Positions 57,452-64,000 of a stretch of DNA of 64,000 nucleotides are shown here, piece after piece. The notes under the pieces are model-generated. The model was not told the DNA's origin. It made no database searches and saw only the letters and a program-made list of their open reading frames with translations. The first letter of the stretch is position 1. Every line of letters begins with the position of its first letter. The position numbers were made by a program, and so were the translations under genes. The stretch lies in NCBI RefSeq assembly GCF_029784135.1, contig NC_073746.1:250241494-250305493 (forward strand). Direction: 5' to 3'. Origin of the DNA: Toxorhynchites rutilus septentrionalis. Taxonomy: Eukaryota; Arthropoda; Insecta; Diptera; Culicidae.

Positions 57452-57523
57452 CTCTATTATATAGGACCTATATTTAATACGGAAGAGTCTATTATATAGG
57501 ACCTATATTTAATACGGAAGAGT
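57452..57523 (+). repeat. 36-bp direct tandem duplication
   Basis: TCTATTATATAGGACCTATA, continuing TTTAATACGGAAGAG, occurs twice in direct succession with no difference that I can see. A recent local slippage event is the likely cause. It is followed by a CTTTAAACTTTGCAGTTCAT block that has a relative near 61563. Confidence 0.8.
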
Positions 57524-58324
57524 TGATTTTCACTCATTTTCTTCTTTCTTCCTTTCTTTGTTTTTAAGAGGCTTTAAACTTTGCAGTTCATTCGCCTCTA
57601 AACTCATTTTCTTCTTATAAATGGATGAATGCGACAGGATTTCCGAGCTTAACTATGTGCGCGTTTCTGACAAGTCCCCAAAGATGTGGATATAATGGCT
57701 CAGCTATTAAATTTTTTTGCACTTAATTCGAGTAGCACAAGAAAGCTGTTATTAGCAAAGACTGTGTTGTCTGCATAGTTATACACTGTTATCTCACCAC
57801 GTAAATCCAGCTATCGATGCTAGTTCTTATGTCACACCATTGCATATCATACCGATTCTAGAATTCGTGAAAATTGAACATTCTTGGTGCAGATCAACAT
57901 AATTTTGAAGTACTAGAAAGAAAAATCGCTCTTAGCTTCAACTGAATGCATTCAAATGTAACGTAGAAAATCATCAAGGGGCTAATATTCGCAACATTCG
58001 CATTAACTCCTCCGAATCGCACCATAGCGATGCATACATACACATACACAAACAAGAGTCTGCAATGCGGCGGACATTTCATCGGGTTCGTCGCTTCCAA
58101 ACAAAGCAGGACTTCAACAGACTGAAATCATTTTATTTCGCTTTCGGTTAGCTAGAAAACGCTGCTGCTTCTTCTGCTCAATTGCATCATTAGCAGCTGA
58201 CTGACGTGCAAAACTGATAACCCCTTCTGTGATGCCCTCCCACATGATCCGCGGTTTGTTGTTTGGTGAGAAAAATGATAATGCGGTATTATCTTCGGCT
58301 GAAGAGGGCGGAATGTGTACTCAC

Positions 58325-58415
58325 TTTGTTGTGCTGACGATCGCTGTAATAGTAATCCAACATTCAGCATAAGTAGGAAAATGTACGCAACTGATTTGCA
58401 TACATTACGCCCCAT
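58325..58415 (-). CDS. Putative first coding exon of a secreted or membrane protein
   Basis: The exon encodes 30 residues plus one base: MGRNVCKSVAYIFLLMLNVG followed by LLLQRSSAQQ. This is a textbook signal peptide with a basic n-region, a hydrophobic core of about 14 residues and an SSA-QQ cleavage site. The next bases on the minus strand are AAAGTGAGTA, a strong 5' splice donor (GTGAGT at 58324-58319), leaving a phase-1 junction, common after signal-peptide exons. ATG 58415 has G at -3 and +4. An Inr+DPE promoter lies about 0.87 kb upstream. The frame read past the donor shows no domain, as expected for an intron. Later exons were not found at lower coordinates in this window. Confidence 0.6.
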
Positions 58416-59257
58416 CTCGAGTGATTATTCGGCTTCTCCGCACTCAGTTCAGCGACAAAAAGCGAGGCTACACAATGTGTCTAAACCGGATAGGATGTAC
58501 CGTCTTCTGCCCTATGCACTTGTGACTTTTTTTTCCTATTATATTTTTCCGCACTTCCGCTTATTTGAAAATTTCTTAGCTTTCAGTGGCACGCGTTATT
58601 AGGCACCTATTTGCAACATTTTGTTTTCCGTCGTCATGAAAACACCGATAAAAAATACTAATCACGAAGCGCAATTTTCACATTTTCCTCATTTGCCAGC
58701 CAGATAAAGTACACAAAATAACGAGCAGCATACAACCACCAAGCGGTTGCACAATACCGATTTCACCACCTTATTTCGACCCGCTGCCCCCTTTTTGCGA
58801 CTCAACAGCGGACCCGAAATCACAACAACACTGGTATATCGAAGCGATGGCGACAACACATTCGAGACTGCATTTGATTCGCGATTGAGACACTGTATCC
58901 CGCGATTCCACCCGTTATCCTCGGCGAACGCAAACGGAACTGCGAATATTTCCGTTCTCATCCACTAAAACCGATCACTGCTCCTGTCCATGGTCATGTA
59001 GCGAGCAAGAAAACAAGAAACGCACCAAACAGCTGACGATTACCGAATTCCACCTTGCCGGATGATACCTCTCACACGACCGAAATAGTATTGCACAACT
59101 GCCTCACCAATCCCACCGAATCGCAGAAAAACAAGAAAGAAAAAAAGCTGCCGTCTGAGGTTCGTCGTTTATGCGCTCGATCCGCAAGTGTTTCGAAAGC
59201 CCTCGGAAGTCAACCAACCATTCGCGCACCAATCCAACAATAAGCCACTGAACACTT

Positions 59258-59291
59258 CGTCTTGACGGTACGAGTGAAACTTCTGAACTGA
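59258..59291 (-). promoter_or_regulatory. Inr + DPE core promoter
   Basis: On the minus strand TCAGTT (59291-59286) fits the arthropod initiator with A+1 at 59289. Exactly at +28 to +32 (59262-59258) lies AGACG, a match to the DPE consensus RGWYV, whose fixed spacing from the Inr is a hallmark of TATA-less insect promoters. The surrounding 59100-59400 region is GC-rich relative to the window. It would drive the signal-peptide exon at 58415-58325, with a 5' UTR of about 870 nt if unspliced. Confidence 0.55.
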
Positions 59292-59433
59292 GAGAAGCAT
59301 GTCCGGCGGAGTTTCTTGGAGCCGACAGTGCGCGTACCAAAGAAACAGCTGGGGGCAGCAAGGGAGCTCAGTCCCCAAAACCGCCCCGATGTAGGTGTGC
59401 GTGTTCGCGATAGTTCAACAAAGCGAAAGAAAA

Positions 59434-59689
59434 AACACGCTCTTCGCCGTGAAGACCCGACATGTATTATTGATCGTGCTTGAACCGTTCACAGAGACAA
59501 ATGCGAACTTAAACTGTAGTTGGAATTTGTTCTTGGTCGTATTATCGGAAATCATTTTAAAATTGCGAGTTTTTTCAGCATTACAAACAGGACAAAACAT
59601 TAAGACCACTGCTCAAGCAAAAAAAAGAAAGTGATAAAACTTAAAAAAAAAATAATCCGATCCAGTGCTTCAACCCATTTATAATACAG
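59434..59689 (+). repeat. Direct repeat, copy 1 (copy 2 at 62108-62330)
   Basis: AACACGCTCTTCGCCGTGAA through GTGATAAAACTTAAAAAAAA is repeated at 62109-62330 with a handful of substitutions over about 220 bp. Copy 1 continues into AATCCGATCCAGTGCTTCAA. In copy 2 the matching continuation (ATCCAATCCAGTGCTTCAA) appears only at 63971, after a 1.6-kb insertion of foldback plus satellite. It is noncoding. Confidence 0.85.
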
Positions 59690-60004
59690 GGTCTTTCAGA
59701 TTAAACGCTCACGCAACAAATTTTAATAACTTCTACAAAAGTGAACTGATTTTTATTTTAAAAAAATTATAGGAGGTTGTGTTCAAGACACGACCGCATT
59801 GTTTACGTAGAACTAAGCTGTATTTTAATTCAAGTCGCTTGTTTATAACTCCGGATACTATTTTATAATGCTACGAAAATTTTGAAATAACCATTCTACC
59901 AGTTTGGTCGCCCTGAAATGTTTTTTTTATTGTATAATCATTTGACGATAATTGTTTGATGATTTATTCATGTGCTCGTAGAACAATACATGTTCGAGGT
60001 AAGC

Positions 60005-60830
60005 GTAGCTGTCATCCTCAGTGGAGAAAGTTTTGCTGCTGGCAGGCGAAACCAAATCACATACAAATTTTCAGACCGACATTTACTTTCTTGGTGACTA
60101 AATAAACGAAATAAACTCTATCTGTTACTCTCAACAACCTCGAAAAGAGTAGCACTGCTACATTATGATCAAGATTAGCGCAAATGCATCCTAGTTGAAA
60201 GCAGCATTAATAACTTAATATAACTTATTGAATAACTTGGTATTCCTCAAATAATTTTTTGGTGCACAACCTTAACACCTACTTCACCATAGCGTCAGTT
60301 CAATGCATTGATGACAGAAAACAAACAATGTTAATTGCTTGAAAAAAAGGCTGAATATTTGCCTCAGCAGAGATTCATTGCAAATACCCTAGCGTGAATA
60401 TTTCCCTCCCGCTATCTCCCCTCCTTGTTTATATTTATCATTAAGACTGCATAATTTGCAACACCAAACAATCGTCAATCATAGCATACAAAAATTTAAC
60501 GATTGTTGCATCGTTAGAGGGCCAATGCACACGGGAGCAGATACAAATGGGGTTTCAGCGTAGCGAAGATGAACTATTTTTACGTACGGGTTATGAAGCA
60601 CGCACGTACGCATACAAGTATCCATATATCGATGGCTTGAAGCACCTAAATATACACACAATTATCTCCGTTTTGCGCTCTTCTCAACAGAAGCCCTTTC
60701 TGTTAATATTTCCAGTCTAGATTAGCTTAGCTGTCATCCTTTGTGGAGAGAGTTTTTCCACCGTCAAGTGAAACCAAATCACTGACAAAATTCCACAACA
60801 TTTATTTTCTTGGTGAGCTGATGATAGCCT
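60005..60830 (+). repeat. Diverged direct repeat, period ~715 bp
   Basis: AGCTGTCATCCTCAGTGGAG with GAAACCAAATCACATACAAA (60008-60065) recurs as AGCTGTCATCCTTTGTGGAG with GAAACCAAATCACTGACAAA (60728-60790). The following TTTTCTTGGTGA block is also repeated. Weaker matches to the right (a GCGTCAGTTCAATGCATTGA-like sequence at 60291 and 60877) suggest an old duplication of 150 bp or more. No function is apparent. Confidence 0.6.
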
Positions 60831-60977
60831 AACTTGATGATTCCCCACACGATTGTATAGCTCAGAACGTTAATGCAATGGCGTCAGGTTGATGCAATGA
60901 TTGCAATGCCAGAGACATCAGCGAGTGAGTAATTTGGTCGCGTCCACAGCTAAATCCGAAACGAAGACATGTGATCA

Positions 60978-61473
60978 GCAGCGTAGTGAGGGTAGACAGC
61001 GCCCCTGGAAAACTATGAAAATGGCGCCCAAAAAATACCACTTCTTTCAAATTTATCATTATAATTAAACTTATGTGTCTACTCCATCAAATTTCTTTTG
61101 AAAATCTTTTTTAATTTGAACGAGGAAAGTGTCATCCATATCTAGGCGACAGGCGACGAACGTGTTATTGCTTAAATAACTGTAAAACATCGCATAGCAC
61201 GGAGGGGCGCCCAGGCATGCGTAGCGAAAAAATCAAAAGGGTATTGGTGTAATATGATGTTGAGTGTTTCAATTTTTCGAAAATCAAAGAGAGGTTCTTG
61301 GTTTCATGTACGGAAAGAAGCAACTACTCATGATGGATATCTTTTTACTCAATTGAAAGATGAAATATAATTCGGGAAAAAATTGCTTTTGAATTTTTTT
61401 GGATTTTGGTGCCTCAAAGGGTCAGCGCTCCCGGCAAATTCCGGGTTCACCACCCGCACACTACGCCGCTGCA
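60978..61473. mobile_element. GCAGCGTAGTG-TIR element (~496 bp)
   Basis: GCAGCGTAGTGAGGGTAGAC on the left mirrors the right end, whose reverse complement reads GCAGCGGCGTAGTGTGCGGG. Subterminal GCGCCCCTGG and GGGAGCGCTG-like words are also mirrored. The flanks ATGTGATCA and AAGTGATGA may be a degenerate 8-9 bp TSD, as for hAT or Mutator-like elements. No transposase is encoded. Confidence 0.6.
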
Positions 61474-61849
61474 AGTGATGACGCAAAACAAGGAAGAACA
61501 AGCGATATTCATTGCTTTGAATACAGAACGATACTGAAAGTTTGTCTTCCTTGCTTGCTTGAGACTTTAAACTTCTTCAGTTCATTCGTCTCTAACCTTC
61601 AAAAATATCCTTGGAAAACTTTACTTTTTCCATATTACTCCTCCACCCCCATTGCCTTGTCCAGCTCGCCCAGCAACGATGTTGTTCAGTCGATTTCCTC
61701 ACGAAGAATGAAAGGTTGCCTCAGCAAGATCCACTTTTTATACTCTAGGAAAATATTCCCCTTCTTTCTTCTTCTTTTCCTTTGTTCACGGAGACTTTAT
61801 GTCTGACAATTTCCGCTTCGTTGCTCGTTATTGACAGCTCTGTTCGGGA
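61474..61849. other. Unassigned sequence
   Basis: A plus-strand open frame from 61399 to 61806 begins inside the MITE just to the left and has no recognisable domain. I do not call it a gene. The GAGACTTTAAACTTCTTCAG block near 61559 has a relative near 57570. Confidence 0.4.
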
Positions 61850-62107
61850 AAGCACACAAATTGACATAACAAATGTATGAGAAAATGGGAATGCTTCCAA
61901 TTTTCATCAATTCAAACCATATATAGACTATGGGATTGTAATGTATAACATATCAAACAAATCTTAGGGAATTTCCGATTCGTTTGGTATGTAAATCGCC
62001 AAAATCCGTTCGCGGTAAAAATAGTTATTAACGTTTACTTTATTTCATAAAAACATAACCTGTTTTCTGATTTGGCACCATTAATGAAAGACCTAGTTCT
62101 ACGTCAA
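61850..62107 (+). repeat. Dispersed repeat shared with 26515-26800
   Basis: GTAATGTATAACATATCAAA, GGGAATTTCCGATTCGTTTG, AAAATAGTTATTAACGTTTA and CTGTTTTCTGATTTGGCACC follow the order seen at 26620-26760. It ends GAAAGACCTAGTTCTACGTC, directly at the start of the duplicated segment (62108). This suggests that ACGTC or TGACGT is a true terminus of the repeat. Confidence 0.7.
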
Positions 62108-62330
62108 AAACACGCTCTTCGCCGTGAAGACCCGACATGTATTACTGATCGTGCTTGAACCGTTCACAGAGACAAATCCGAACTTAAACTGTTGTTGGTA
62201 TTTGCTCTTGGTCGTATTATCGGAAATCAATTTAAAATTGCGTGTTCTTTTCAGCATTACAAACAGGACAAAACATTAAGACCATTGCTCAAGCAAAAAA
62301 AAAAAAGAAAGTGATAAAACTTAAAAAAAA

Positions 62331-62968
62331 GGGTAGGTTATATCTATGACATAACCGCAAGGTTGACGTGGATATACCTTAGCTTAGCAATCATTTGTTT
62401 GTATTGATTAAAATTTTGATTGAATGAAACAATTTTCGAATTCAAATTAATTCAATATATTTGCTTTGTGAGTAAAAAGATTGTATAATGCAATGTGAGG
62501 TCAATTCATGCAATAGATTATGTTCTTCGTTACAAGTAAATTTAATGACAGTCCTTTTACGTTTGGTATGATGATATCTTGGTTTTGATGTCTGTGTTAG
62601 GCAAACACATTTCAGTCAGAACAAAAATGAACCCGTTTTTCATGTATTTGCAATGCCATTTTCCCCAGACACCTTGGTTTAGAAGTCTTTATTAGGTAAA
62701 CACATTTCAGTCGAAACCAAGATATTATCATACTAAACATAAAAGGACTGTCATTAAATTTACTTGTAACGAAGAACATAATATATTGCATGAATTGACC
62801 TCACATGGCATTATACAATCTTTTTACTCACAAAGCAAATATATTGAATTCAATTGAATTCGGAAATTGTTTCATTCAATCAAAATTTTAATCAATACAA
62901 ACAAATGATTGCTAAGCTAAGGTAGTCCCACGTCGACCTTGCGCTTATGTCATAGATATAACCTACCC
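62331..62968. mobile_element. Foldback element FB3 with satellite unit in the loop
   Basis: GGGTAGGTTATATCTATGAC and its complement end two arms of about 235 bp (62331-62565 and 62730-62968). They match closely through TAGCTTAGCAATCATTTGTT, GAATGAAACAATTTTCGAAT and TTACAAGTAAATTTAATGAC. The loop (about 62566-62729) contains nearly two units of the satellite found at 63400-63935. The element inserted in copy 2 of the 220-bp direct repeat. Confidence 0.85.
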
Positions 62969-63399
62969 ATTTTTTTTTTTGCCGCGCTTTGAATATTATT
63001 TCAATGTTTTGCTCAACCACTACTAAAAGTATCTGGCAATACTTCAACTTTTTTAGGGCTGCTAAAAATGTACAATGTTAATTAGGGAATCTATTTTATG
63101 TAAAAAAATGCGATCACAGAGCGCTGGCAAAAAATCTACTTAAATTCGTTGAAAATGCAACGATTTGATAAGTTTTTCATTGTAAGCGCGCTATTTAGGA
63201 TCTACTGTGTAAGTTCATGCATTTCTCTAATCATATAAGGATTGTTGGAGTCGATTCCTTGCCTAGTTTCCACGGCCTTAGAAAGGGTTAAGCCAGGTCT
63301 GCATGGTGTGCACAGGAATCTGGAAGTTGAAAAATCAAAAGTCTGGATTTTTTTATATTTAATTGCGAATTTTATTGAATATTTTCACGATAACGTCGT

Positions 63400-63940
63400 T
63401 TGATGTTTTTTCCTCAGACACCTTGGTTCTGAAGTGTGTGTTGGGGGAAACACATTTCAACCGGAACAAAAATGTACCCGACTTAAATGTATTTGCACTG
63501 TCAATTTCCCCACGCACCTTGGATTCAAAGTCTGTGTTAGGGAAACACATTTCAGTCGAAAGACAAATAGCCCCAATCTGCATGAGTTTGCAATGCCAAT
63601 ATCCTCAGACATCTTGGTTCTGAAGTCTGTGCTGGGGAAATACATTTCAGTCGGAACAAAAATGCTCCCGATTTGCATGTATTTGCAATGCCAATTTCCC
63701 CACGCTCCATGGATTTGAAGTCTGTGTTAGGGAAACACATTTCAGTCGGAACAAAAAAAAACCCGACTTTCATGTATTTGCAATGTCGATTTCTCTAACG
63801 CTGCTTGGTTTTGAAGTCTGTGTTAGGGAGCACATTTCGATGCGAACATAAGTCACCATACTTTCATGTGTTTGCAATGCCGATTTCCCCAAGGCTGATT
63901 GGTTTTGATGGCTGTGTTGGGGAAACCGTAACACAGCCAT
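63400..63940 (+). repeat. ~108-bp satellite array, 5 units
   Basis: Each unit carries GAAGTCTGTGTTAGGGAAAC, ACATTTCAGTCGGAACAAAA, CCCGACTTGCATGTATTTGC and CAATGCCAATTTCCCCA, at a spacing of about 105-110 bp. Units differ by roughly 10-20 percent by eye. The array is noncoding; reverse-strand frames such as 63359-63583 arise from the repeat. It ends in CCATCAAGACGGTTAGACGT, then CCCACGTCA, at the resumed direct-repeat sequence. Confidence 0.85.
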
Positions 63941-64000
63941 CAAGACGGTTAGACGTAGTCCCACGTCAAAAAAATTATCCAATCCAGTGCTTCAACTCAT

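Noticed and set aside
61399..61806. 135-codon plus-strand frame
   Set aside because: It starts inside the GCAGCGTAGTG MITE and runs into low-complexity sequence; no recognisable domain.
63359..63982. Several 70-94 codon frames, and the idea of a CRISPR-like array
   Set aside because: Units of ~108 bp diverge along their whole length with no constant repeat and unique-spacer pattern; this is a eukaryotic satellite.
1..64000. LTR retrotransposons or endogenous viral copies
   Set aside because: No paired long terminal repeats, protease, integrase or capsid-like motifs were seen in any frame.

Overview
This window reads as insect intergenic or intronic DNA. It is AT-rich, almost free of host coding sequence, and packed with transposable elements. 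Three things point to a mosquito, probably a culicine: two DD37E transposases of the ITmD37E type described from mosquitoes, an I-clade non-LTR retrotransposon, and many copies of MITEs and tRNA-derived SINEs. Nothing bacterial, no CRISPR array, no rRNA and no LTR-retrotransposon pol gene was seen.

Left part (1-32 kb). Three copies of a long-arm foldback family lie at 0.9-1.8, 12.1-14.6 and 18.8-19.8 kb; its core is a decayed tandem array. Two mariner relics lie at 3.5-4.0 and 4.2-6.6 kb. The second is split by a 906-bp element with a 5-bp target duplication. Several MITE families and two SINE families follow, many with intact target-site duplications (TSDs), so the order of insertion can be read. 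Stretches at 1.8-3.5, 7.3-8.7, 15.3-18.1, 20.5-24.9 and 27-28.4 kb look unique and noncoding.

Central nest (32.6-42 kb). A DD37E (ITmD37E) transposon is cut by an 8.4-kb insertion flanked by a 13-15 bp TSD and ending in poly(A). The insertion is an I-clade element with ORF1 (three zinc knuckles) and an ORF2 that has a frameshift and appears to have lost its RNase H region. Its 3' UTR holds a 5'-truncated R1-clade element with a long tandem-repeat 3' UTR and poly(A), and a SINE has inserted next to that tail. This is four layers of insertion.

Right part (42-64 kb). A second ITmD37E copy at 43.8-45.1 kb has one visible stop codon. A palindromic Tc1-type element at 45.8-47.4 kb carries a pogo-like element inside one arm. 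Further on are a decayed LINE endonuclease, a shortened Tc3-like element, a Tigger/pogo-like MITE and a ~108-bp satellite next to a foldback element.

The best host-gene evidence is on the minus strand at 58.3-59.3 kb: a 30-codon signal-peptide exon (58415-58325) ending at a GTGAGT donor, with an initiator plus correctly spaced DPE core promoter about 0.9 kb upstream (near 59289). If both are real, a secreted or membrane protein gene starts here and its remaining exons lie at lower coordinates; much of the window would then be its first intron. All calls come from reading sequence and motifs; no database search was run.
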